NCBI RefSeq assembly: GCF_020171725.1
Contig: NZ_JAIVAJ010000008.1
Coordinates: forward strand, 97,554-161,553
Reading direction: 5' to 3'
From: Halobacillus litoralis
GTDB taxonomy: Bacteria > Bacillota > Bacilli > Bacillales > Halobacillaceae
DNA: 64,000 bases
The stretch's first letter is position 1; each line of letters starts with the position of its first letter. The notes below the pieces were generated by a model. It saw nothing but the letters and a program-made list of their open reading frames with translations, made no database searches and was not told the DNA's origin. Made by a program: the position numbers and the translations under genes. Below are positions 34,006 through 44,101 of the stretch, one piece after another.

Positions 34006-35244
34006 TCACTTCTTCAGCCGTTCCATCATCAAGTCGATGTACAACGTCACTTTCTGATTTGGGTCTTTGAAATTGAAACCTGTCAGGTCGGCAATCCGTT
34101 TCAACCGGTAATTCAACGTGTTCGAATGGACATGCAACACTTTCGATGCTTCGTTCACATTACTGTCCGAACGCAGGTAAACGCTTATCGTCCTCAACAG
34201 GTCGGAGCGATGTTTCTTATCATAGGCTCTCAGCGTTTCGATATATTGGTTCGTATAATGATCACGCACCCTCTTTTCATAAAGATCCTCGATGAACTGG
34301 AAAATGCCGAGGTCTTGATAACTGTTGATATCGCTCACTTCTTCTGCAAAACGTTCTTTCACCGATAAGGTGTGCAAGGCTTCCTTATAGCTGTCATGGA
34401 TATGGGAGGGACTATGATACAGCTTCCCTGCAGCCCCTTGCAGCGCTTCTACGCTGACGCGCTCACTGATTTTCTCCATAAAGTGCTGGACGAAGTCGCT
34501 CACTTCTTTACCAGGTGCTTCGGTCTGATAGGGCCTGACGAGTAGAATCAACTGATTGCCGTCAATCGCACTACAGACGATGCCGATTTGACGAGATGCT
34601 TCAATATAGTAATGGATATGCCGCTCCAAGGACTGGTGGATTTCCTCATCGAACCCAAAGACAACCACAGCGAGCTGCCCGTCCAAACGGATGTTGTATT
34701 TCTCCGCTTGAGCCTTGATAGCATCTGCGTCTTTCAGATGGTTCGTCAGCAGCTGCCAGAAGAACTCGCGATGATCCTCTTCTGATGTCCGCTGCTTGAT
34801 CTTCATGTGCAGCATCTGGTTTTTCACCAATTTGGCGGCTTTCTTGAACAATTCCAGCTCCTCTTCCGACACTTCTCCGTTCAGCTGAGCCCAAATGAAT
34901 CCAAGGATTTCATTGTTCTTCCGCACAGAAACCGCCACACGCCTCCCGAGACCGACGGATTCGATTGCGGGAATCACAACGGGCTCCTCGCTTTCGAACA
35001 ACTTCGGGATCACTCCGTTCTTCCAGAGGGTCTTGATCACGTTCTCCGGCACTTTCCTCCGCATGATGGTCGCAATCCTCGCAGGATCCACATCCTCATC
35101 ATGCGTACTGTACGCCAGAATGCGATGGTTCGCATCTTCTATGGTGACAGGGCAGTGCAACCGCTCCCGTATCAGGTCCGCCACTTCCTCCAAGGACTGG
35201 AACTTCCCTTGAAAAGGATCTTGGCTTCCGTGTTTCATTTCCAT
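34006..35244 (-). CDS. adeR: PucR-family regulator, AdeR-like activator of ald
   Basis: 412 residues from ATG 35244 (GGGGGAG six bases upstream). Residues 15-130 form a GAF-like sensory region (ITIEDANHRILAYSTHDEDV). The middle has a GGDEF-like PucR domain (LAVVVFGFDEE, SPSHIHDSYKEALHTL). The C-terminus is the HTH_30 helix-turn-helix, LLRTISVYLRSDSNVNEASKVLHVHSNTLNYRL. In B. subtilis the PucR-type AdeR activates ald. The adjacency to ald here supports the same role. Inducer contacts cannot be seen. Confidence 0.85.
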   Translation of the reverse strand: MEMKHGSQDPFQGKFQSLEEVADLIRERLHCPVTIEDANHRILAYSTHDEDVDPARIATIMRRKVPENVIKTLWKNGVIPKLFESEEPVVIPAIESVGLGRRVAVSVRKNNEILGFIWAQLNGEVSEEELELFKKAAKLVKNQMLHMKIKQRTSEEDHREFFWQLLTNHLKDADAIKAQAEKYNIRLDGQLAVVVFGFDEEIHQSLERHIHYYIEASRQIGIVCSAIDGNQLILLVRPYQTEAPGKEVSDFVQHFMEKISERVSVEALQGAAGKLYHSPSHIHDSYKEALHTLSVKERFAEEVSDINSYQDLGIFQFIEDLYEKRVRDHYTNQYIETLRAYDKKHRSDLLRTISVYLRSDSNVNEASKVLHVHSNTLNYRLKRIADLTGFNFKDPNQKVTLYIDLMMERLKK

Positions 35245-35540
35245 GGCATTCTCCCCCGCTTCCTGCTTATTCCCTTGCATTCATTCTAAAACAGGGAGAG
35301 GAGGAAAAGCTATAGGAATCGAGGATAGAGTTGAGTACCGTTCATGATGAAATGACCAAGAATAACACCTTTTATTTGAATAAGTCTTTTGGGTGAAATG
35401 CTCAAGAAGGAAAGAAATCTCTCCTGAAAAGATTTCAGCGAGCGGTTTGAACGAGGAAATGGTTCATTTTTAAATAAAAATGTAACTTTCAGAGGCCTTC
35501 ATCCGTTATAAAGACGAATGCTATTTCTAGGAGGAGAACG

Positions 35541-35960
35541 ATGTTCAGAGTAGGCAGTATATTCATTCCAGTAACAGACCTTGAGAAATCCACCGCATGG
35601 TATGAGAAGCACCTTCATGTGAAAAAAATCGGCGGGTGGGAAGGCGGTGCCGGCTTTTATTTACAAAAAGGCCCGACCCAGCTCGCCCTGATCCAAGTCG
35701 ACACCCCGCAGCCCACAGAGTTCACGATCAAAGGCCAGCAGAAGAATTCGTATTTCAACTTCGTCGTCGATGATATCGAAAGCACCCATCAACGGTTTAA
35801 GGATGAGGGCATCGCAACGACGGAAATCGATGATTTTGGCGGGATGAAGTTTTTCGACTTCTATGATTTAGATGGTAATCCGTTTAGTGTGGTGAATGAA
35901 GTGGAAGGTTCGCGTTATCATTCGGATTCTGTGAGGGAGATGCAGGAGGGAAACACGTAA
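35541..35960 (+). CDS. VOC-family (glyoxalase/bleomycin-resistance-like) protein
   Basis: 139 residues, ATG 35541 with GGAGGAG upstream. It shows two beta-alpha-beta-beta-beta modules: FIPVTDLEKSTAWYEKHL at the start and FVVDDIESTHQRFKDEGI in the second half, ending in FDFYDLDGNPFSVV, the usual last strand of VOC enzymes with the metal Glu region. Its substrate is unknown. It is monocistronic with a strong terminator. Confidence 0.87.
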   Translation: MFRVGSIFIPVTDLEKSTAWYEKHLHVKKIGGWEGGAGFYLQKGPTQLALIQVDTPQPTEFTIKGQQKNSYFNFVVDDIESTHQRFKDEGIATTEIDDFGGMKFFDFYDLDGNPFSVVNEVEGSRYHSDSVREMQEGNT

Positions 35961-35984
35961 AATATGAGTCCTTCAAGCAAAAAA

Positions 35985-36033
35985 GCCAGCCTTCACTACT
36001 ATCATCCCTTTAAGGATAGTAGTGAAGGCTGGC
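35985..36033. terminator. Strong bidirectional terminator
   Basis: GCCAGCCTTCACTACTATC and its perfect 19-bp complement flank an 11-base loop, with AAAAA on the left. It separates the VOC gene from the convergent peptidase gene. Confidence 0.92.
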
Positions 36034-36068
36034 ATCAAATCATATCTTAGGACATTTCCTTTAATCTT

Positions 36069-37406
36069 CTAACCACTTCTTCTACTCCCACGCAGTGCTC
36101 TGCCTAAGCTTCTCGCTTCAGCGAACACACCTTCCATGACTCTCACCGTTTCATAGCAGGCATCCACATCAAGTCGCTCATCATCCGTATGCTCCATCTG
36201 ATACCCGACAGATACATTCACCGTCTGGATACTATTGGAAGCCCATACTCTCGCATCACTGCTGCCACCATCCGTACAAGCCCAGTCATCATGACTATAC
36301 GCCAGCGCTGTCTGTTCCACCCATTCACCGAAGGCTTCGTCACAAAATGGCTCATAACCTCCACAAGAAGTCACAATGTCACGGTTTCCTCTCCGGTCAA
36401 GAACGAATGCTGCATCCACATCCCACAGAAACGACTCATCCACACGCTTCGCTCCCTGAAGTCCCACTTCCTCCTCAACTGAACAAATCACCTTCACTGT
36501 TCCGTTGAAGTCCGTTGCATGAAGGCGCTTGATCGTTTCTACTAGCACCGCAATCCCCGCGCGGTCATCAGCTCCAAGAATGCCTTCACTAGAACGCCAT
36601 GTTGACCCATCTTTGAGAATTCTACGATCTTCGCAAAACTCTTTAGCAGTATCTAGGTGAGCGCTCAAGAGAATGGTTGGTCCACTCCCTCTTCTAAACG
36701 CTTTTCTACAAATTAAGTTTCCGTAGTGGTCCACTTTCATTTGATCCACCCAAGGCTCGAGTTCCTCTTTTACAAAAGAACGGATGGATTCTTCGCTCCC
36801 GCTGACTCCATCAATCTGAAGTAACCGCTCCAACCGTTGTTCAAACTGCACACGCTGTATCCATGCCTCACCCTTTTCCAAGTCCGTCGCTTTCAAAGTA
36901 TGAAGAGATTCACAAATGTCCAGCAGTTCCTTTTGCTCTACATGAATCCGAACATTTCTTCTATGCTGGGTGACCTTTACCATCCCCACCGTACGCAGCA
37001 GGCTTTCTGCCATTTCAGCCGTTTCTTCATCTACAAACCCAATATGCGGTCTCCTGCGTCTGTGCCCATCGCAGCTAATGATCGTCTTCAGTCCCAGACG
37101 GTTGAATTCTTTGACCAGACCACTGATATACGTATCGAACTGACGGATGATCAACGCTGATCCAATCGATTCCGTTCGACCACGTCCAGGGACATCCACA
37201 GCCTCCAACCAAATTGCCTCTTCAACAGCCTGATCCAGAATGGTGACCATTCCTCCTGCACGGGAATAGTCAACGCCGACGCGGTCTAAACACTCATATA
37301 AGAATGAAAGATTATCCTCTGATTCACCTGATTCGTCAAATACCCGATCCTTCACTTCAACCATTTCGAATCCCTGTCTGATGAATAATTGATTCCATGT
37401 TTTCAT
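36069..37406 (-). CDS. M20/M28-type metallopeptidase with unknown N-terminal domain
   Basis: 445 residues. The C-terminal half (about 195-430) is a co-catalytic zinc peptidase: LLSAHLDTA (first ligand and nearby Asp), LGADDRAG (bridging Asp), VEEEVGLQGA (catalytic Glu pair), VLDRRG (Asp ligand) and YQMEHTDDERL (final His). The N-terminal 190 residues are not part of the peptidase fold: GSALIIRQFDTYISGLV, ISCDGHRRRRPHIGFVDEE and a helical TAEMAESLLRTVG segment. They may be a substrate-binding or nucleic-acid-associated domain. Most M20 peptidases lack such an extension. Substrate unknown. Confidence 0.82.
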   Translation of the reverse strand: MKTWNQLFIRQGFEMVEVKDRVFDESGESEDNLSFLYECLDRVGVDYSRAGGMVTILDQAVEEAIWLEAVDVPGRGRTESIGSALIIRQFDTYISGLVKEFNRLGLKTIISCDGHRRRRPHIGFVDEETAEMAESLLRTVGMVKVTQHRRNVRIHVEQKELLDICESLHTLKATDLEKGEAWIQRVQFEQRLERLLQIDGVSGSEESIRSFVKEELEPWVDQMKVDHYGNLICRKAFRRGSGPTILLSAHLDTAKEFCEDRRILKDGSTWRSSEGILGADDRAGIAVLVETIKRLHATDFNGTVKVICSVEEEVGLQGAKRVDESFLWDVDAAFVLDRRGNRDIVTSCGGYEPFCDEAFGEWVEQTALAYSHDDWACTDGGSSDARVWASNSIQTVNVSVGYQMEHTDDERLDVDACYETVRVMEGVFAEARSLGRALRGSRRSG

Positions 37407-37466
37407 GTGCCATCATCTCCCTTATTGGTATAATCCAATTATATGAAAAGGGCGATGACCGACCTG

Positions 37467-38471
37467 TCATTGAATAGATGCACGATCATCATGACGGTAA
37501 AGCACAGTATATACATAGCTAGGTTCGAAGACGTACTTCTGATTCTTATATTGAATCGCTTCGTCTAACCCCACTTCCGCGAGTTGACGTCTCAAACGAG
37601 ATATCGTTTGAGCAACCGTGTTAATCGGAGAGCGGTCCACCCGTCCTCTTATTTTAGATAAGCGCCACCCGTCAAAAGGTTCCTTAGCAGAATGTAAGAC
37701 AAGGTCTCTCAACACATCTGCCTGAGTGTACGTAAGATTAGTGCTTCGGTATCCATGAAACAACTCAATTTCACGATCGTTGAAAAACAAAATCACTTGG
37801 GACGGATCCGGGCTTTCCACGATGGCTTCACACTCTTTTTTCGAACAGTACCCTTCCCCATCATTGGTCACTTTGACAAAGGCACGGGCTTCTAAGTAAT
37901 TGTCGGACTCTAACAAGCGGCCATACAAATCAGATAAACCTTCAAAACCAAGGGGATCATAACGACCCTCCAGACCTAGGAGGTCCATTTTTTTATAGAT
38001 TTCATAGGCTTGGTGAAGGGAACTATTGATCGCATATAAGTGTGCGTAATACAGCTGCCTCTCGTCCAAGCGATAAGCCTCCTCGGCGATATCCTGCAAC
38101 TGAATAGCTTTTTCAAAATGAGAAGACGACGCTGCATACTCTTGATGACGGGAATAAAGAAACCCGAGACGATAATGAGCAATCGGAAGGCAGTTATGTA
38201 ATGAGATGGCTTTTTTTAAAGAGTCAATCGCATCTCTCGTACGCTTCACATCACCCATCTTCAGGTATGCTCCATAATTGACGAGATTCTTGACCACCTT
38301 CCTCTGTACAAAAGCGACCGCTTCCCGCTCTTTTTCTTTTCTATAACGCTTAATCATCGCCTCATAGACCGAAATCAGTGAGCTATACCCATAGCCGTCC
38401 ACCTCGATAAGTTCCTGCAGCCGTTCTTCTTCGTCCATCAGTTCATCCAATGTCATATCTCGTAAGCTCAA
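37467..38471 (-). CDS. TPR protein with C-terminal winged helix
   Basis: About 334 residues from TTG 38471 (AAAGGAG eight bases upstream); the frame extends further but without a site. TPR-like helices run through the first 200 residues (AIDSLKKAISLHNCLPIAHYRLGFLYSRHQEY as one pair plus a second). A cysteine-containing link (GYCSKKECEAI) follows. The end (about 250-330) has FNDREIELFHG, LTYTQADVLRDLVLHSAKEPFDGW, INTVAQTISRLRRQLAEVGL and YVFEPS, the layout of an OmpR-type winged helix. It is therefore probably a regulator responding through its TPRs; targets unknown. Confidence 0.72.
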   Translation of the reverse strand: MSLRDMTLDELMDEEERLQELIEVDGYGYSSLISVYEAMIKRYRKEKEREAVAFVQRKVVKNLVNYGAYLKMGDVKRTRDAIDSLKKAISLHNCLPIAHYRLGFLYSRHQEYAASSSHFEKAIQLQDIAEEAYRLDERQLYYAHLYAINSSLHQAYEIYKKMDLLGLEGRYDPLGFEGLSDLYGRLLESDNYLEARAFVKVTNDGEGYCSKKECEAIVESPDPSQVILFFNDREIELFHGYRSTNLTYTQADVLRDLVLHSAKEPFDGWRLSKIRGRVDRSPINTVAQTISRLRRQLAEVGLDEAIQYKNQKYVFEPSYVYTVLYRHDDRASIQ

Positions 38472-38547
38472 CTCATTCACTCCTTTCACATTATCAATTA
38501 TACCTTCAAGACTAGAGCAAGCCCTGAGATCAGTTCTGGCTGGATAC

Positions 38548-38597
38548 AAAAAGAAAAGGGAATCTATCTTGTATAAGATTAGATCCCCTCTTCTTTT
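38548..38597. terminator. Terminator at the left edge of the Ssp island
   Basis: AAAGAAAAGGGAATCTATCTT and its near-complement AAGATTAGATCCCCTCTTCTTT meet at GTAT. The stem is about 20 bp with a few mismatches, and it closes the sspBCD transcript before the TPR regulator gene. Confidence 0.78.
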
Positions 38598-38605
38598 ACA
38601 TACTT

Positions 38606-39418
38606 CTATGAGAAACTACAAACGCAAGGTATTGTATCATCTTGCATATCCACATAATTATCTATACCTTCTTCATCCATTATTTCTCTATATTCCTTCA
38701 TAGTGAAGCGCGCCCCGTCTCTCTTAAGAATTGATACGTCCTTATCAAAATACTTTCTAAACCTTTCTTCCATCTCTTCTTGTTCCTTATAACGTTCAGG
38801 CCAGACTTTATATAATCTTGCATAATGCCCTAAGCCTCCACGTACACATCTTCCTCCACAATTGGCGTGAGAAAAGCCCAGGTCGTACATTCTTGGCAGC
38901 TTAATTTTCCATTCACTTTCGATTATACTTTTCACATCAATATCTTCTCTATACGTGTCTATCATAGGGAAACGAGTTTCCACAGGTTCCAGCGGATGAT
39001 GGCTATAGAAATTCTGAAGGTTTTCCATACGATGCTTCTCATGAGGACCAATGCCAAAATGCAAAATAGGCTCTAAGTTTTGCTCATCACGTAGATCCTC
39101 CAGGAACGTCAAAGTTTGATATACCTTTAATTCCTCAGAACATTTCGCTACTCTGGAATTACCTAAGAAACCATAATCATAAAATACTTCTTCTGGAGTA
39201 CGTCCATCTACTACCTCTGTAATTTCAACTCCGATATACTCTGAAACCTCTTCCATAAACCGATAGTTGTCCTCGTCTTCCCAGAGAGTGTTAGTGAAAA
39301 ATAACATACTATTTTCCCTACCATATGTTTGGACCATTTTGTATGCAACATAAGCACTCGATGCACCACCACTAAACATTGCAATGTGAACGGGTGTACG
39401 ACCTGTTTGGTTTTCCAT
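38606..39418 (-). CDS. sspD: PP-loop ATP pyrophosphatase, SspD-like
   Basis: 270 residues, AGGAGG before ATG 39418. The PP-loop reads MFSGGASSAYVA (residues 14-25), which binds ATP to activate the DNA backbone for sulfur insertion in phosphorothioation enzymes of the PAPS reductase family. Cysteines that could hold an iron-sulfur cluster or persulfide are in AKCSEELK, HANCGGRCVRGG and a C-terminal PCVC. It follows sspC by 14 bp, giving the B-C-D order known for Ssp systems. A more distant paralogue lies at 44102-45133. Assignment to SspD rests on the PP-loop plus DUF4007 and ATPase neighbours. Confidence 0.8.
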   Translation of the reverse strand: MENQTGRTPVHIAMFSGGASSAYVAYKMVQTYGRENSMLFFTNTLWEDEDNYRFMEEVSEYIGVEITEVVDGRTPEEVFYDYGFLGNSRVAKCSEELKVYQTLTFLEDLRDEQNLEPILHFGIGPHEKHRMENLQNFYSHHPLEPVETRFPMIDTYREDIDVKSIIESEWKIKLPRMYDLGFSHANCGGRCVRGGLGHYARLYKVWPERYKEQEEMEERFRKYFDKDVSILKRDGARFTMKEYREIMDEEGIDNYVDMQDDTIPCVCSFS

Positions 39419-39432
39419 AATAATCCTCCTGT

Positions 39433-42400
39433 TTATTCAATAAAGTCTTCCATTAGCTGAACAATTAACGTTTCAATTTCATCGTTAGAAACTGTACGTC
39501 CTCCATTCTTCAAGATCCTATAAACATTGTCGTAAAGTGTCTTTGTTTTAGGAGACATCCTTACCTGTTTAACACTTTTCACTTTTCCATTATATTTTAT
39601 CTCTGTTCCTTCGCTGGTATTAACATAAAGAGATTGTATATGACGTTGAATTTGTTCATAAAAAGTTTCCGTTGTAATATCAGACCAATTAGTAAGAGGA
39701 ATACCAATCACTTCCACAGCTAGAAGTTCAATAAGATCTTCCTCGGCTGAATTCAAGACAGCATAAACTAGAGGGTTTTTCTTTTGTTGAAAACTGTCTT
39801 GGTTTTTAGCCCATCTCAAGAGTTCAGCATAGTTAGAACAATTTAACTTATGATAAATATAAGCTTCAAATTCATTTATTTTAAGAGGTATAAATGACTC
39901 TAAGCTTTTTTTATATTTTTCTAAGAAACTTTCGTCCTGGCTCCATTTTGTTTTAAGATATTGTACAGAAGCATTCGGATCAATTTCTGAATAACGAATA
40001 TTTCGTTTAAAATCTATAAGTTCTCCAGTCATATTTTCTGATAGCTGAGTGTATTTAGGTAAGCTTCTGAGCCACTCTAATAATGCACTTGTTACTTTTA
40101 GAAATAAGGGCTTATCATCCATAGACTCATGTATATAATCAGCAAACACATCTTCAACGTACTCGAATAATAATCGATATTCTTCATTATAATCGTAGTA
40201 CTGAACAGAAATTGTCTCTGGTTCGTTTTCTATCATATCGAAAATCTTCTCACCATTAATACCCGCTATGAACATATCATTTTTATATAACACAAGATTG
40301 TTCCATTTGTCTCTTAATAATCCCACTATTAAGATAGGTATAATTGGTTTCCTAACTCCATAAGGCTTGGACTGCACTACGTCAATTAATTGCTTCAAAG
40401 TACAAAATTCATTTTGAGCTAAGGTAAGTAACAATTTTTCTCTAATAGCCTTAATAGTTGGATGCGTTATTTCATTTAATTTTTCAATGTTTATACCATT
40501 ATTTTTAAACACTGTAGCATAGATTAAATAATCTGGACCAGAACCTGTGATTCCAATGTTCTCTTCTGATGGATTACCTAGAATGCCATCTATCACATCT
40601 ATTCCAGCTTTCCTTTGTACTCTACTGATTTTCCGTCTGTTAAAAGCATCATTCAAAATCTCTGGAGTTTGAGGGTATTTATCAATCATTAACTCTGTTA
40701 GCCTACGTTCGAGTTGTATACGACTCAATATATCATTTGATTTACCTTGGTGAATCCATGTTAAGCTTTCCGAAAAGCGATCATAAGCTTCAACTTTAGT
40801 GTATATTAAACTCTTAAGTTCTGTAATGCGAAATTCTAATTCCTCTATTACAGTTTGATCTTCTTTTGCTAATAAACCTTCTTCAAGTAGAACCTCACAA
40901 GTTTTCCATTCTTTTAGGTAAGGAGATACATTGTCTAATGATAAATCTCTTTCAATAACATAGAATGTGAATTCATCTTCATCACTCGCTACTTTATCTA
41001 GCAATGTGGAAATAGATGAGCGTTTCGGCAACACATAATTTATCAAGATGTCGGATTCGTCTATATCATTATTAGTCACATAGGATACATCATCTAATTT
41101 ATCCTCAAAGAGGAAGTTCACTTTTGCGAATCTCGTCATACTCTTTTGATGATTATACTCGCTTGGTAAATAGAACTTATTGTGCATTAAAGACAACAAA
41201 TAACTCTCTATTTCATCATCGCCCATCTTAACATCAAGAGCTCTTTGATTTATGGCATTTCTCAAATCAACACTGCTGCCATCGTAAAGTTCCCAGTGAT
41301 CCTGTACGTAATTAAACCGAACTACTTTCTTATCAGATAACGACTGTAATTGCTCGGTGATATCCTTATTCATGGAAAAAGACAGGAATTCCTTAGTAAT
41401 ATTAAGCTTAGAATAAGAGTTAGTAATTTTAAGAATCAATAGCAAACGAATTATGTTCGTTTCTTCATTGGTTAATTTAGTCTTTTTGATAAGCCGATTG
41501 AAAAGAGCTATATCTTCACTGTAGTCTGAACCCATATTACCTCGGTCCATCTCGGGGAAGAAATAATCAAATAACTGATGTGGTAAATAATATTCATCAG
41601 TATTGATAATATGTTTCCTCAAACCTCCACTAATGTTACTTTCTAAGAAAGTAAATAGAGTTCGCTCATTCTGACCGTAAACTTTAGACAATTCTGGCAA
41701 AATAAATGTAGCTACTGGATGTAACGGATAGAATCCTTTAATGACCAGCTGTTCTACCTCAGTCATATTTAAATCTTGGAATAAAGGATACTTTCGTAAC
41801 CTTTCCTTCATTTTAGATACATAACTACTATCTTGAGAGAAACTAGCTTCATCTAATATCTTTTGACCCAACCTTAAAAAAGTTGACCGGTCATTATCTA
41901 TATGATACAAACTGTATCGTTTTTCTATTCGTTGAAACTCTTGCTGAAAATCTCTAGATAAATGAGAGAAATATTGTCTTAAGTTTTTATGTGCTATTAA
42001 AACATTATGAAGATTACTACTCTCTTCATTAGATAGCTCAGCAATATCTTGAAGATCCTGCATCGCTTCATTAATAGACTCTGAGTTTAAGTTCTGTAAG
42101 AAACGACCAAACTCGTCATATATAAGAATAATCCCCATGTTCTCATTGCTCAATTTACTCAGAACATATTTTAATTGCTCTACAAAATCCTGTGTCTCAT
42201 AGTTTGTGAATTCTGTTCCAGCAGTTAAGGAAGGGAATATGTATTTAAACCAGTCAATTTCGTCTCGATTATAACTAAGGATCTCTAGTCTCCAAAGTTC
42301 ATAATCTTTGTTACTCTCTTCAAGAAAGTGTTTGAATGCTTCAAAAGTCTTCGGAAAATCTTGCTCCCACATATCTATAGTGCTAGTTATTTTAGAAACT

Positions 42401-42822
42401 TCACCCGGTACTGTTATAGGGATCTTGTTGCGGTTCAAAGTCTTAAGTAATCCAGATAATACAGCCTCTCTAAAGCGACCCTCATACCCATTTAAAAAGA
42501 CAGGTAAAAACTTTGTATTATTACTCTTAACATTTTTCAAATCTTTGTGTATTGAATCATCTACACTTTCATACTTATTAATTAAAGTTTGATAATCTTC
42601 ATCTCTAATAAAATGTGAAGCTATTCCCGCTATTAATGTACCTATTAGTGACTTACCCGTTCCATATGGACCAACAATTATATGCGACTGTTGCGTATTG
42701 TTATTCAAACCACTTAGTAGACCTGCCATTGCACCTGCATGAGAAGGCGTAGGTAGATAGTAATCGAATAATTCACTCTTTGCAAAATCAAATTTCACAT
42801 TTATGCTAGTTTTAAAATTCAT
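39433..42822 (-). CDS. sspC: Large P-loop ATPase, SspC-like
   Basis: 1129 residues. A Walker A motif, VGPYGTGKSLIG, lies near residues 50-61 and a Walker B-like IILIYDEFGRFLQNL near 230. The remaining 850 residues are mainly helical with no other motif I recognise. In Ssp systems SspC is the ATPase needed for modification together with SspB and SspD. Its ATG overlaps the sspB stop codon by 4 bp. Base composition is clearly more A+T-rich than the flanking core genes, which suggests acquisition with the island. Confidence 0.8.
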   Translation of the reverse strand: MNFKTSINVKFDFAKSELFDYYLPTPSHAGAMAGLLSGLNNNTQQSHIIVGPYGTGKSLIGTLIAGIASHFIRDEDYQTLINKYESVDDSIHKDLKNVKSNNTKFLPVFLNGYEGRFREAVLSGLLKTLNRNKIPITVPGEVSKITSTIDMWEQDFPKTFEAFKHFLEESNKDYELWRLEILSYNRDEIDWFKYIFPSLTAGTEFTNYETQDFVEQLKYVLSKLSNENMGIILIYDEFGRFLQNLNSESINEAMQDLQDIAELSNEESSNLHNVLIAHKNLRQYFSHLSRDFQQEFQRIEKRYSLYHIDNDRSTFLRLGQKILDEASFSQDSSYVSKMKERLRKYPLFQDLNMTEVEQLVIKGFYPLHPVATFILPELSKVYGQNERTLFTFLESNISGGLRKHIINTDEYYLPHQLFDYFFPEMDRGNMGSDYSEDIALFNRLIKKTKLTNEETNIIRLLLILKITNSYSKLNITKEFLSFSMNKDITEQLQSLSDKKVVRFNYVQDHWELYDGSSVDLRNAINQRALDVKMGDDEIESYLLSLMHNKFYLPSEYNHQKSMTRFAKVNFLFEDKLDDVSYVTNNDIDESDILINYVLPKRSSISTLLDKVASDEDEFTFYVIERDLSLDNVSPYLKEWKTCEVLLEEGLLAKEDQTVIEELEFRITELKSLIYTKVEAYDRFSESLTWIHQGKSNDILSRIQLERRLTELMIDKYPQTPEILNDAFNRRKISRVQRKAGIDVIDGILGNPSEENIGITGSGPDYLIYATVFKNNGINIEKLNEITHPTIKAIREKLLLTLAQNEFCTLKQLIDVVQSKPYGVRKPIIPILIVGLLRDKWNNLVLYKNDMFIAGINGEKIFDMIENEPETISVQYYDYNEEYRLLFEYVEDVFADYIHESMDDKPLFLKVTSALLEWLRSLPKYTQLSENMTGELIDFKRNIRYSEIDPNASVQYLKTKWSQDESFLEKYKKSLESFIPLKINEFEAYIYHKLNCSNYAELLRWAKNQDSFQQKKNPLVYAVLNSAEEDLIELLAVEVIGIPLTNWSDITTETFYEQIQRHIQSLYVNTSEGTEIKYNGKVKSVKQVRMSPKTKTLYDNVYRILKNGGRTVSNDEIETLIVQLMEDFIE

Positions 42823-43697
42823 AAAGCGACTTCTGCCTTTCTTTCATATTCAAACTGTAAAAATTCTAAAGGAGTAATATCTGGTAAACGTACGGTGTCT
42901 AAATTATTTGTCCTAATAAATGAAATTGAATGTTTCGGATGATCAGTTAACCGATTCAAAGAATCCACTACACTTGACCTGGACATATTAAAAACTCGCC
43001 CCCACAACCCCGGCTGATTTAATATTTCATCCACTAGCAAATCTTTAGTTTGATTCGTTTGAGCGTAATCTAAAAGAACATACATTAATGTTGTATATCC
43101 TATGTCCTTACCTTCTTTGAATACCTTTCTAACGCTATTTTGACTAACTTCTAATAAATTCAATACATGAAGAGGACTTTGGTTGACCTCTTCAGGGTCT
43201 TGAGAGTTTTGACCAGCTGTGTAAAGCTTAATTAAACAATCCACATCTCTTTTTAAAGAATTCTCTGACACTTTAATGTCCTTCTCAATATCTACCCATT
43301 CAATAAGGTCTTCTGAAATTCTATTTTTTGTAGTGAACGTTTCATTGTAAATATTAAAAAACCAATACCATGTAGTTGCAGGTTCAGTTCTACTTACAAT
43401 GTAATAGTGTAATAAAGATAGAGTATCCCTCATTTGAATGTAAGGGTCATTATCTCGAACAAATTTTGAAAAATCTGTTATAAAATGACCTTTTTTTCGA
43501 TCTTCTCTTATTCTTTCATCTACTAAGTTAGTGGCTAAAGCCCAAAACCGTAGTGATTTAACCATATTTTTACCTAATCCAACTTTCTCAAATGCATCTT
43601 TTCTATAGAAGAATCGATCGTCATTTGACACGTTTTTAAAAATCCTTTCTATCCATCTATCTCTTAAATAAAAACTTTGATGCTGTCCGAATGCCAT
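42819..43697 (-). CDS. sspB: DUF4007 protein, SspB-like
   Basis: 292 residues from ATG 43697 (AAAGGA eight bases upstream); the longer frame to 43778 lacks a site. The N-terminus GQHQSFYLRDRWIERIF and YRKDAFEKVGLGKNMVKSLRFWA are the DUF4007 signature. SspB proteins of this family nick DNA during single-strand phosphorothioation. The C-terminal half contains helical segments and ends LDTVRLPDITPLEFLQFEYER. It is first in the coupled sspB-sspC-sspD unit with its own promoter at 43762-43789. Confidence 0.85.
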   Translation of the reverse strand: MAFGQHQSFYLRDRWIERIFKNVSNDDRFFYRKDAFEKVGLGKNMVKSLRFWALATNLVDERIREDRKKGHFITDFSKFVRDNDPYIQMRDTLSLLHYYIVSRTEPATTWYWFFNIYNETFTTKNRISEDLIEWVDIEKDIKVSENSLKRDVDCLIKLYTAGQNSQDPEEVNQSPLHVLNLLEVSQNSVRKVFKEGKDIGYTTLMYVLLDYAQTNQTKDLLVDEILNQPGLWGRVFNMSRSSVVDSLNRLTDHPKHSISFIRTNNLDTVRLPDITPLEFLQFEYERKAEVAL

Positions 43698-43761
43698 ATT
43701 TAAATTCCTTTCTTGCTGGAAGCAAAGCTCCAATGATAAAATCATTCCGGAAAAAGTGCAC

Positions 43762-43789
43762 CTTATAAAAAGATGCACTCATAACTCAA
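43762..43789 (-). promoter_or_regulatory. Promoter of the sspBCD unit
   Basis: On the minus strand TTGAGT and TATAAG are 16 bp apart, ending 65 bp before the sspB ATG. GTGCA/GTGCAC half-sites around the -10 may be an operator. Confidence 0.6.
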
Positions 43790-43896
43790 TTATTCTCAGT
43801 ATATTCTTGGTTTTAAAAAGTTTATTTTAGTTCTAAAATTAAATGATCGGTGTACTACCTTTAAAAAAATGATCCTTTAGTAGTCATTATGTATGT

Positions 43897-43923
43897 AGTA
43901 AGGAGAAAAAAGTACTCCTTACT
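43897..43923. repeat. Hairpin in the sspB upstream gap
   Basis: AGTAAGGAG and CTCCTTACT are perfect 9-bp arms around a 9-base loop. It sits in the 400-bp gap between sspB and the second PP-loop gene. No T run follows on the minus strand, so it is either an operator or a weak terminator. The rest of the gap is A+T-rich with no gene. Confidence 0.45.
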
Positions 43924-44101
43924 TAATTTTACCAAAAAAGAAACGAGAGTAAAATATCATTTTGCAAAATAAATAAAATAGGGGTGTCCCCCTTTAGATT
44001 CGATTCAAGCACTTAAGTTAAACCAAGACTATAACCTTTTATTTTGTTTAAATTGAAAAACACCTTTTAGTATTAGCAACTCAGCTTGCATCCTTTTTGA
44101 A

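Noticed and set aside
39433..42822. BREX BrxC or DISARM component
   Set aside because: The large ATPase could suggest BREX, but no PglX methylase, PglZ phosphatase or BrxA/B is present, and DUF4007 plus PP-loop genes point to Ssp.
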